Part shown: one piece after another, positions 1-10,235 of the stretch
Layout: every line of letters begins with the position of its first letter
How positions within the stretch are numbered: the first letter of the stretch is position 1
NCBI GenBank assembly: GCA_016630955.3
Contig: CM049997.1
Coordinates: 310,001 to 374,000, forward strand
From: Didymella arachidicola
Lineage: Eukaryota; Ascomycota; Dothideomycetes; Pleosporales; Didymellaceae
Direction: 5' to 3'
Length of the DNA stretch: 64,000 nucleotides
The notes under the pieces: model-generated
Told to the model about the DNA's origin: nothing
Databases searched by the model: none
What the model saw: only the letters and a program-made list of their open reading frames with translations
Translations under genes and position numbers: made by a program

Positions 1-285
1 CCCAATGACTGGCCCGTGAGGCTGTTCGCTAGTGGCTGACGCTGGCTGCGGCACCCACGCATTGGCCAGGTCGTCATTGATTCGCTTGCAGAACAGCGTC
101 ATATTCGTAGCCTTCACAAACTCTCACCTCCACCATCACGCTTAATAACCGCCCTCGCTGGTTTGCGCCGACAGCCTCCCACGCGCCGATTCACTGTACA
201 TTTGCATTCTCTGTAATATTTAGCATTTCAACTGCGCATACATACCACAATACACGCAACTTTTACAACGCACGAGTACCCCGCG
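1..285. promoter_or_regulatory. 5' flank and leader of the Hel2-like gene
   Basis: No coding region is visible here. The stretch ends just before the start codon of the RING-finger gene and should hold its promoter and 5' leader. A pyrimidine-rich part lies around positions 120-200. No unambiguous TATA box was identified. Confidence 0.4.
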
Positions 286-2750
286 ATGGCCGACACAAGA
301 GCTTCAGAAACCGCACAAGTACCGACGAGCCCAGCACGGCGGGGAGGGCGAGGCCGAGGGCGCGGTCGGGGCGCACATCCAGGGCTCGAGGACGGTCCTG
401 AACACTCGGGCTCTCGAGGGCGCAGCAGAGGTGGTCCCTCAGGTGGCCGCGGACGTGGAGGTCGTGGGAGGGGAGATGGCGCAAATCATCGTGGCGGGCG
501 CCAGACGGCCGACAAGGGCAAGAATCCCATTGTAGAAGGAGAGGGAGCTGGCGAAGCTATCCCCACGCTCGTGACGCCGGTGGCGCCAGCAGAAGAGGCC
601 GTAGACGACGATGCAGAGGTCTGCTTCATTTGCGCCTCGCCCGTACAGCACACCGCAATCGCATCGTGCAATCACAGAACGTGCCATATCTGCTCCATCC
701 GAATGAGAGCCCTGTACAAGACCAAGGCTTGCGCGCACTGCAGGACAGAGTCTGACCACGTCATTCTCACTGACGATCACGAGAAGCCATACCAGGAGTT
801 CTCCGCGACTGACTTTTTCAAGGTCGACGACAACCTTGGTATTAAGTTCGAGAAAGCCGAGATTTTCGAGGATGCGAGACTGCTCCTGCAGTATAATTGC
901 CCTGACAGTGAGTGTGATGTTGCGTGCTTGGGATGGCCGGACTTGCACCGCCACACAAAGACAGCTCACAGTAAAGTTATGTGGTAAGTAGTAGCAGTAA
1001 CCTGATGTCCAGTACGCTCTAGGATCACCTGCTAACCATGTCCAGCGACCTTTGTACAAGAAACAAGAAAGTATTCACACACGAGCATGAGCTCTTCACT
1101 TTCGCCGACCTTAAGAAGCACCAGAAATTTGGCGACGATGACCCTGGTGCAATCGATCAGAGCGGATTTAAGGGACACCCTGAATGTGGATTTTGCCGTC
1201 AGCGCTTCTACGGAGATGACGAGCTATATACGCATTGTCGCGACAAGCACGAGCGCTGCCACATCTGCGATCGCCGAGAAGGGAGCAGGCAACAGCAATA
1301 CTATGTCAACTACGATGCTTTGGAACAGCACTTCCGGAAGGACCACTTTGTGTGTCCGGACAGAGAGTGCTTGGAAAAAAAGTTTGTTGTATTCGATTCG
1401 GAGATGGACCTCAAGGCTCATCAGCTGGAGTCACACCCCAACGGTCTGACCAAAGACGCTCTCCGGGATGCGAGGAGGGTGGATATGTCAGGGTTTGGGA
1501 ATTATCGCGCGCCACACGAGGGTGACCACGGTCGACGAGATGACAGGAGACGAGAAGGCGGAAGAGCTCGTGGTAGGGGCAGAGATCCGAACGCCGAAGC
1601 CGTGCCTGCATCATCTGCGCAGCCATTGAGCAGAGCGGAGCTCGCATTCCAGCGACAGAGGGAAGCCCAGCAGTCTGGCGCATCGGGGCGTACATTCGGA
1701 GGTCAGCTTTCAGCTCCTACACCAGGAGAAGCGTTCGCTGCTCGGCCAACTCCCAGCGCATCCGCACCGGCAACACAAGCAGTTTCGAGGCCCAGCCAGC
1801 CGGTTTTGAGTAACGTCACTAATGGTGTCAGCAACTTGACTCTGAGTTCGCAGCCTTTTGTACCACAAACCCCTCAAGATCAGGCGCGACTTCTGCGACA
1901 CAACGCCGTTACGGAACGAGCGACGAACATGCTGCGCAACGATCAGATTAAACTTCAGCAGTTCCGAACCGATGTCTCATCCTACCGCAACGACAAGGTA
2001 TCGCCAGCGCAGTTCATCGAGGGACTGTTTGCGCTGTTCGACAGCGATTCTAAAGAGTTGGGCAAGCTTGTGAAGGAATTGGCAGATATCTTCGAGATCC
2101 CAGCCAAACAGCAGGGCCTTCTCAAAGCTTGGAGTGATTGGAAAGCCATCAACGAGGACTACCCGTCATTACCTGGCTCGGCAACAGAACGCGCTCTGAA
2201 CGGCGGCGGTGCGACAAGTGGAGGATCGAGAGTGCTGAAACTCAAGAGCTCAACAGCTCAATCACAACGGTCACAAGCCAATCGAAAAGCAAGTTGGTCT
2301 ACTGCATCATCGGGCAACCCATTTCCCGCCCTTCCTGCAGCGGGCTCTTCAAGTCGCGGCGGCGGCATTGGGGCTAAGCCCGGTCAGACGCCATGGATGT
2401 CTTCTTCCTCCAAACCTGCCCCTGCTCGCAGCGCTGGTGTATCGCCCATCCCGTCTCGAGTTGCATCTTCAAGTGGCCTCGCCAACAAGAGCAACAAAGC
2501 GATTGCAGACGCATTCCCCGCTCTGCCTGCAGCGCCCAAGCCGACAAGCACCGTCTTTAGTCCAGGCTACACAGGTCTTGGTGTGCGACGAGATAACAGT
2601 GGTCGAAACACACCTCTCAATGCGCATACGTGGGGCGCACCAAGTGCTGGCGCAAGCGGATCGACCACGCCCGCAGCACTTGACGAGAGTGCTGGAGGCA
2701 AGAAAAAGGGCAACAAGAACAAGAAGCAGACACTGTTCCATTTCGGCTAG
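286..2750 (+). CDS. HEL2: E3 ubiquitin ligase Hel2/ZNF598 (ribosome quality control)
   Basis: Exons 286-983 and 1046-2750, 800 residues. The 62 bp intron (GTAAGT donor, CTAAC branch at about 1032, CCAG acceptor) splits a Cys codon and joins HSKVMC to DLCTRNKKVFTHEHELF, the signature that follows the first zinc finger in this family. Order: an Arg-Gly-rich N-terminus (about residues 18-75); a RING finger starting at Cys113 (CFIC...CNHRTCHIC...CAHC); a series of C2H2-type fingers (CGFCRQRFYGDDELYTHC, CHICDR and others); then a long low-complexity tail rich in Ser, Ala and Pro ending in a Lys-rich KKKGNKNKK patch. Family knowledge: Hel2/ZNF598 recognises collided ribosomes in the cytoplasm and ubiquitinates small-subunit proteins to start ribosome-associated quality control. 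The identity is firm; the role in this species is inferred from the family. Confidence 0.95.
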
Positions 2751-3715
2751 AGACGTGCGTACTTGAAGAGCGTCCGTGAAGTGTTGAAGCATATCAACGG
2801 GTGATACAGTAACGTACGCGGCAAAAGCAAGCAGAGATGGGGCGTTGAGGCGTTGAGGCGCAATACTTAAGCGGCCTCGGTGTTGGCAGACGCAACCAGT
2901 GCACATCGGCATTATGTAGAATCGCTTAATCTTCACATAGAGCTAGATGTAGGAATGCCAAAAAAATATTCAACAAAGTGACCTGTGCAAGTAGCTACCT
3001 GTGTTCAAAACGCATAGTTGTTGCCTGGCCTCGCCCTCGTGATCTCGCGGTGCCTACCTCAGCAACAGCGGTCGTCGTCATCGATTTCATTAATTTTGGA
3101 GCAGCTCGATACATGTTGAACCAGAACGATTCGTGTGACGTCTCGTCCACATCTCGCAAAAAGATGGCCTGCAGCAGTCGTGGGCTTGCATGGCGCCGGC
3201 GACCGCTGCTCTGGGAGAGGCGCGTAAGTTCCCGTCGAAGCCTGTGCACTGGGAGCGAATGGGAGGAACCGTCGGCGCGTCAGGCTTTGGCTCCTGCGCA
3301 AACTGACGTATCAGACTGACGAGTCCTTCTAATTCGGAAAATGACCTCAACGTAGAAGTAAAGTGTAAATTGCGAGGGCTTTGGTAGAGGTCTTGGAGGC
3401 CTCGCAGTCTGTCAGCGGCTTTTTGTTGGGAGCAAGAGTATGGTTGATGCGACCCTTTGCAGTTATTTGTGACTCTTCTCTATCTGGACCAGTGTTTGTT
3501 ATGTAGACTTCCAGGGTTCGTGCCACGGTCCATTACAAGGTTCGATGCACGCACGAACCATTCGCCAAATGATATCAGAGTATAAGATGTTCTTTGGACC
3601 TTACCTCCCATGGTTCTGCACACGGTCCCTCCCCACAACACGCTAGTCGCCGCTTCCGTTTCCGTCGCGTCTTCCCCTCTAGCGCAATACTCAGCTGAGA
3701 GCTTCCTGCAAGCAA
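2751..3715. other. intergenic region between HEL2 and velB
   Basis: About 965 bp holding the 3' UTR of the upstream gene and the promoter and leader of the velvet gene. The short ORFs on both strands have no recognisable domain. The last 105 bp carry an overlapping uORF, listed separately. Confidence 0.5.
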
Positions 3716-3732
3716 ATGTCGCGCAGTCTTGA
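3610..3732 (+). promoter_or_regulatory. overlapping upstream ORF of the velvet gene
   Basis: An ATG at 3610 opens 40 codons that run without a stop through the velvet start codon (3716) in another frame and end at a TGA at 3730-3732. If the transcript begins upstream of 3610 and this leader is not spliced, ribosomes that start here must pass the main start codon, which usually lowers translation of the main protein. The reading frame is seen directly; transcription of this segment and any effect are inference. Confidence 0.45.
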
Positions 3733-4866
3733 ACACCACAATCTTCAAGGCAGCATGTATTCTCATTCGCGTCAAGGCAATTCATATCCCATACCGGCGC
3801 CGCCGCCAGGGCAGCCAATTGGCGCTGGCCCGCCCATGATGCATCTCCCACAACCCGGGCAGCCACAACAGCAGCCCCCACCGCAGCAGCAGCAAATGCC
3901 TGCAATGTACCGAGACATGCCCCCGCAGGAATCGCCAACTGGCGACTTTGTTGGTCATCACAACGGCAAGACTTATAGACTTCGCGTCGAGCAACAGCCC
4001 ATTAGAGCCCGAATGTGTGGTTTTGGCGACAAAGACCGACGCCCCATTACTCCGCCTCCTTGCATCCGCCTCACCATGTGCGACGGCGTAACTGGACAGG
4101 AGATCGATGCCAACGAGATCGACACAACCTACTTCAGCCTAGTTGTCGACCTCTGGCAAGAGGATATCTCGCGCGGCTCGTGCAATCTCGTACGGCATAG
4201 CAATGCGCAGCCCTCAGTCAGCATCAGTAGCAGTGTTACAACATCCTTCCCTCCTCAGCCAGAACGGCCAATGTTCATGCCTCAGATGACACCCGTCAAT
4301 CAATACGGCCAGCCAATGACACCAGCGTACCCTTACGGTCAACCGCAGTATTACGGAGTTCAGACGTCGCCCGGGTATCCAGCACCGTACGGCTCAGCGT
4401 ACAACGCGGCAGCTATTCCAGCACCAAACCCTAGTCAAAACCATACCAGGAATCTCATCGGCCAGACCTCAGTCAATGCGCAGAAGCTAAACGATCCTGA
4501 AGGCAAGCCCGGCCAGTGGTTTGTCCTTCAGGACCTGAGTGTGCGTACCGAGGGTACTTTCAGGTATGTTATTCGGTCCAAACGCTGCTCCATCTTGATG
4601 CTGACAAGCGCAGATTGAAGTTTATGATTTTCAACATTGGAGACTCAGAGAACTCGAACCAGGTCATGAAGTACGGCGACAAGACGCCCATGCTCGCTTC
4701 CTGCTTTTCTGACCCCTTCACCGTCTACTCGGCCAAGAAATTCCCTGGTGTCATCGAGAGCACGACACTCAGCAAGTGCTTTGCGCAGCAGGGTATCAAA
4801 ATCCCTATTCGCAAAGACGGGCCCCGCGGAGTGTCTAACCAGGCTGAGTATGACGCTGATGACTGA
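3716..4866 (+). CDS. velB: velvet family developmental regulator, VelB-like
   Basis: Exons 3716-4563 and 4614-4866 (50 bp intron), 366 residues. A Pro/Gln-rich N-terminus is followed by the velvet domain, which begins near residue 82 (GKTYRLRVEQQPIRARMCGF, then DRRPITPPPCIRL). The domain is interrupted by a roughly 90-residue Pro/Tyr/Gln-rich insertion (about residues 165-260) and resumes with GQWFVLQDLSVRTEGTFRLK and FMIFNIGD. A long insertion inside the domain is characteristic of VelB rather than VeA or VosA. The intron joins TFR to LKF in frame. Family knowledge: VelB pairs with VeA and LaeA, or with VosA, and acts in the nucleus on conidiation, sexual development, spore viability and secondary metabolism. 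An overlapping uORF at 3610-3732 may control its translation. Confidence 0.93.
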
Positions 4867-7800
4867 GCTCCGTATCGACGATCAAGATCAGGATAGACAC
4901 AGACCGGCGATGCGTCATCAACGTTAAAAAAAATGAAGACTGAGGATATCGAGGCTGATGACGACGATGGAGACTGAGTTGCGGCGGGGCAGTGTCTTGA
5001 CCCAACAGGGACACCTCAGGATTCAAATATGCTTAACACGAAAGATAGATGCGGGCGTATATGGAATTCTCTTTGTTGCGATTGGGATAGTTGTAGCAGA
5101 ACACGCAACAGGTACCGTTGTACATAGTGCACAGGAATCACATATTAAGTGACCACATTTTGGGTTGCATTGTATCAGAGACCGCTACTAGGCTCTGCAT
5201 CCTCGTGCTCAAGATAGTGCATACGTGCTTCTGCATCATTGTCCCTGTGCCATGGTATCAGTATCCTAAGCCATCACCAACCATCTAGTGACTGTCTTTA
5301 CACTACAATGATACAGCTGTACAATCTCCCCTTTCGTAGCCGTTCAGACTGCAAATGAAGGGCTCTTGCGTCGTAGCCTCCAAAGCTAAAGCTAAAGCCA
5401 AAGCCAAAGCCAAAGCACAATCGCAATATCCATCGACACCAAAGAGAGAATAACCTACATTGATGCATTGATGGGTGCAGTACGGTTGCGATACGTGTCA
5501 ACTGTGGGCCTCTTGCGGATATCACGACTTCTCTCTGTGACAGGTCGATGCCTCTTCGTTTGGTCAATCGAGGCTGTTGAAGTGACAACGTAATAAAACG
5601 ACATGCATCAATCCATTGAAAAACATTCTACCAGCCTGCATGGCTCCTGCATCATCACCGGAGAGTACGTGTATGGATGACGTATTGGAAGTACATCCAG
5701 CTGTTGTCGCTCTTGGGGCAGCTTTCGTCAGGGAGATGTTCAGACTGAATATCGGGGTTTGAATGATGGGGGTGATATGTAGCTGTTGGAGATGTGGTTG
5801 CAGAGGTTGTGTGGTGCGAGTGGTGCTATATTAGAGGGGCTGCATATGTTACTAGGGTCTTTCTCCGGTGCTGCTCTGTTTGTACGCTGTGCGATAGGGG
5901 CGCGGTGGAGGCTCCCAGGCAACTAGACAGGCCTTGCCATGTTTTCCGAATCTTTGAGAATTCGGCTGCAGCTCGTTTGATGATGGATAAACTCAATATC
6001 AAAAGATCATGACACCAATTGCATGTGAGGGAAGCCGGATGCGGAGAGCAGCATGAAACGGCCTGCGGCTGTGTTGGCTGGATGGACAAGGAAGCCGAGC
6101 AGGTCCCAGACAGACAAGCACGAGATCGTGCGAGATTGCGAAGACCATCAGATTTCAGCATGGTCGGGGAGCTCTGCATATATCACTGCTGAAAAATGCG
6201 GCAATGTCGAGTTCGTACAGGTCGAACACCGCGTACGGAGCGCGAACCGCTCTGGAGAATTCCGCTGGATTTGGATCTCGATGGTGACCAATTGAATCTG
6301 CTAAACCCTTCGATTGACCAGCTCTCCGTTCCAAATCCCGAGGGGTTGACTCTGGCTTCGCCAAGAACGGAAGGAGGACTTTGGTCCCGCAGGCATTAGA
6401 TCGCGGAGTGGACCCTGGATGCGAAAGGCAAGGTGCATGCTAGACTCGATCGATTCTATGGATCGGCTGTCGTGAGTCTTTCAACCCCCACCTGATGGGA
6501 GATGCGTCCGCGGAGCTGGAGGACAGTCGGAGTGTCTCGAGCATTGTAAGGTATGAGATGTCGACGATACCTGAAAGGATAGAAGGGCCGATCGCTGCAC
6601 TCTTGTATTACTTAGCACTCAGCAAGTACATGATGAAGATGTTGTGTACCCACGCTGGTGCACAGCTTATGCATACCTTGTGCTCATCATACTTGGTCTG
6701 GATTGTGATGAATCACCACGCAGACTTGGTACACAAGAGGCACCAACAGCAGCACTCGCAGATCTAGCTGCATCAACGGGTCCTGCAATGTCCTCACCCT
6801 GCGGCATCCCGAGAATCCTCCTTACCATTAACCCGCTGCCAGGTTTGGCCGGGACATGTCAAATCTGCTCCCGGTAAGTGTGCATCTCTCCTAGTTATCG
6901 TGCCGTCTTTTTATCCCACGCCGAGTAGGAGGCTCCGCGGCCACTAACAGAGTTCGACAGCATATCCCTGACGGCCTTCCCACGAAAGGCTACGCCGCAC
7001 CGCCACAGACGCACGGTCATGAATCGATAACTTTGAAAATTGCATCTGCCTAAGAGCGAAATTTGCTCCATCGTGGGTCGCGGGTAAGGCATGTATACGT
7101 CATCTTAAGAGGGTCATTTAATGATCGAGAAGGGCTACGGGCGGTTCAGGGGTTACGAAGATCAGGGATGGTCTGATGCGTCCGTTTGCGGCATGTGGTT
7201 CGAGGAAAGCGAGCGCGAGCGGCGGCCGAAGAATTTGCATCTCCGTAGTCTCCATCTCGTGGAGTCCGTGAGGTGGAAGGATGCACAAGAGCAACTGCCG
7301 GCCACCAACAGGTCAGGATGTTTTGTTTCGCAAGGGCCGGGAACACATAGCTGACCAAAAGGTTATGTTGTGTGGATCGTGGGGAGTTCTCGCTCGGCGA
7401 CGCGAGAGATCACTCCTCACGTCCTGAATCCCAGGTCAAAGGTGCGTGCATATCAGGCAGCCCAGTGGTGGTTGCACAACAGAATCTCAGACACTGCATG
7501 GCCGGAAAGGATGCTGGAGGACTTTCCAGCAATCCAAAGCTGCTCATTGGCTTCGGGTGATGCAACCGCCGCCTAGACTGAACAAGAGAAAGCCTAATCA
7601 TTGCCATGCCTTCTTGGTGGGACCGTAAAGTGGAGTTGCGGCGAATGCCATGACTTGGGAAATGGGAACGATAAACGAAGTATCCAGAGTGACATATAGT
7701 ATCAGTGAAGGAAGCAGAGATATGGAGACCGTGCAGTTACTATTACTTGTAACGCGTAAAGGAATCCAGGAGACTTCCGAACGCCAAATATGGTACAGCG

Positions 7801-8114
7801 GAAGAAGGAGAACGAGGCGAGAGCAGCCTGTGGGTAGCATTATTGGCGCCCTACGCGCAAGAGAGCCGTGTCCTTTGTATCTCAACTTTCAATTATCCTT
7901 CGTGAGTCGTCGATTCTCGTACCGGCCGAGAGAGAGAACGTGCAGTGTCCCCATCATGCTGAAGCGTCTTCGTCGACGGAGAGCTTAAAGGCCAAGGAGG
8001 CCTGGCCATTGAGCTTTGTGCGATCGTCGACTTGCAGATGCTCAGCATTGCCAAAACGAACACGGTGCATGAACCCAGACATTCGCAAGAAGCAAAGTTA
8101 CAGCATGCGCGACT
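4867..8114. other. 3.2 kb gene-free stretch between convergent genes
   Basis: velB reads in from the left and the YTH gene from the right, so this interval should mostly be 3' sequence, yet it is unusually long for this gene-dense window. Only short ORFs are present on either strand (the longest about 115 codons), with no domain I recognise and no clear splice-joined reading frame. A hexamer repeat at 5382-5417 is listed separately. No tRNA or transposon ends were seen. It could hold long 3' UTRs, a non-coding RNA or a decayed gene. Confidence 0.4.
5382..5417. repeat. AAAGCY hexanucleotide tandem repeat
   Basis: Six consecutive copies of a hexamer: AAAGCT twice, AAAGCC three times, then AAAGCA. 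It lies in non-coding DNA about 500 bp after the velvet gene. It is a small microsatellite and likely length-polymorphic. Confidence 0.85.
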
Positions 8115-10235
8115 CTAGAAGGGTCTCATTTGATGAATGACAGGTCCGCCGAGTTGCATGGGTGGCATCATGGGAACTCCAGAGCTCGATGGACCCAGAC
8201 GGTGGAACATCTGTAACAGGCGTTCACCCACGCTGGGTTCCAATTCCGTACCGTCCCGTGCAATCTTGACCTCGCGATTTGCGTTCCAGGGGTTGCGAAG
8301 ACCACGAGTACGGTAGAATGGCAGGCGATTAATAGAGAGCCACTCGATCTTGAAAGGCTTGCCCCAGCTCTGAGAGACAACTGGTGCATCTCCGTCCACG
8401 TGTGTCTCGACCTTATCAACGTCTTCCTCCAACTCGGACCCTGGGAGCTCTGCCTCCCAGAAAATGGTCCCTCGGGCCGAGTCGTCAATAATTCTGCCCT
8501 TGGGTGCCCATTCTGTTGCCGGTGTGGGAATCGACTTCGGCACGTCTGGGGCGTTCATAATGTTCTCGGATTTGGGAGCCGCGCCTATGAGCTCTGAGCC
8601 TTCTTCGAGGATGGGTGACGTCATGCGAGCATAGCCAAAGTATTCTCCGGACTTGTTGGCTGAGAAGATCAGATATACGTTCTCTGCAGACTGTGATGTG
8701 TTAGTCGTGAATCGCAAGTAATCGTATGTTCAGGCTTGACTTGCCTGATAGGCCTTGTTGAGAACCTCCTCGTTGTGAGACTGGGTGGCCCAGATGCCGT
8801 TCCGTATACTGAGCTCAAGGTCTTGCAGTGTAAGGCTTTTTACGATGAAGTATTTGTTGGCAGCTGTGGAGCTGCTATGTGTCTCACCGTCCACTTGCTT
8901 TGCTGGTGAGTCCGACACCCCGTCCTGCATATCATCCACGGCCTCATCGTCCTGTTTCGGCGACGTTGGCGGAGACGCGACAGATTGCTGTGTCCCTATC
9001 ATAGCCGAGGGCCCAGTTGGTACTCCAGATGCGGGTGCTGAGCTGCGCCGCAGTCGACAGACCAGGCGCACGCCATTGAAACGGGAGTCGTGGAATCTGT
9101 GCATCGCTGCAGTACACGACGCTTCAGTGCGATAGTTGACGAAAGCGCAGTTGCTCTTGGATATCAAGAATAAGCTTTCAATGTCGTTCGTGGCCTCGCG
9201 GGAGAAGTGGTCTTTCAATGACACCACCGTCGTGCCTGGCGGTAGGTTGCCGACCCAGAGCGCGTGTCCCGACTGCTTCGGCTTTCGCGGTGGTCCACGG
9301 GGAATTGAGCTCACAGAAGAAGACCGAGGAGCTCCTGCATCAATTAATCGTGCTGCATAAATTGGCTCGTGGACACCCATACCTGGTACTTGATAGAACG
9401 GTGCGCCAAAAGCAGCAGCAGTACTAATCGGCGCGCCTGCGAAGCTACCCTCGAGAGGAGAGTGCTCTACATTCTGACCTGGTATACTGTTTGGAGCTGC
9501 AACCAGACTGGCTCTTCTACCATACATTGTCTGGTTTTGTGCGCTCTGCGTTGCAAAGCCAGACGGGTACTGTGCCTGCGCCGCGTAAGGTGTAGGAAAG
9601 TACATGAACTGAGAAGGTTGCGGGTATGACTGGTAAGGATTCTGCATGGGAGTGACACCTTGTCCTCGCGACTGTATCGGAGTGTAAATAGGGTAGATGG
9701 GGCTTTGTGCGCTCTGTTGAGGCATATAGCCATGCTGGTAAGGACTTGACACATACCCAGAACCATGTGAAGTATGCACTGGCATATTGCCTGAGGCGTG
9801 CGCAGGCATCTGTAGGTTCTGTCCGAGCTGATACACAAGTGCGGATGTTGATGCGCCAGACAGGGAGCGAGGGATGGCTTGCGAAACATGCTGATGCGCG
9901 TCGGAGCCGTAGTCAGGCAATGCCCCAGCCATTGCACCCATCTTGAATGCAGAAGCATCGTTTTGCTGCGGTGGATAGTAGGAGTTTGGCTGTGCAGGCG
10001 AGCGATGCTCGGGTCGGTGTTGTCCCTTCTGGATAGAGCTCAGCTGGGAGTAGAATGGTGTGTTGTTGTCTTGCGCCTTATAGGGTGATGAGGATAGCGA
10101 GGTGTGCTGGTCATCCCGCAGGCCGGCTGCGTTGAATTCCATGGTATGGGACCGTGAGTCGGGAGGTAAATCACCCATCGGACCTTCGATAACAACTGGA
10201 AAGGCGAACCACTGCTGGAACCAAACAAAAGACAT
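8115..10235 (-). CDS. RRM plus YTH domain RNA-binding protein
   Basis: On the minus strand the exons are 10235-8745 and 8690-8115, 688 residues. A Tyr/Gln/Pro-rich disordered region (1-320) precedes an RRM (about 325-398: HALWVGNLPPG ... CAFVNYRTEASCTAAM ... GVRLVCRLRR) and a YTH domain (from about 461: KYFIVKSLTLQDLELSIRNG, IWATQ with the likely cage Trp482, ENVYLIFSANKSGEYFGYA). The 54 bp intron (8691-8744) uses a GC donor (CAG/GCAAGT) and an ordinary CAG acceptor. It joins NKAYQ to SAENVYLIF in phase 0, exactly as the YTH fold requires. YTH domains bind N6-methyladenosine or related RNA marks; here an RRM lies directly upstream. The start is uncertain: a TTCCAG acceptor-like site overlaps codons 6-7, so a short upstream exon is possible, and Met20 (MGDLPPDSRS) is an alternative start. 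Confidence 0.88.

Noticed and set aside
1224..1525. several 65-120 codon frames within the HEL2 gene
   Set aside because: All overlap the conserved RING/zinc-finger reading frame and have no independent support.
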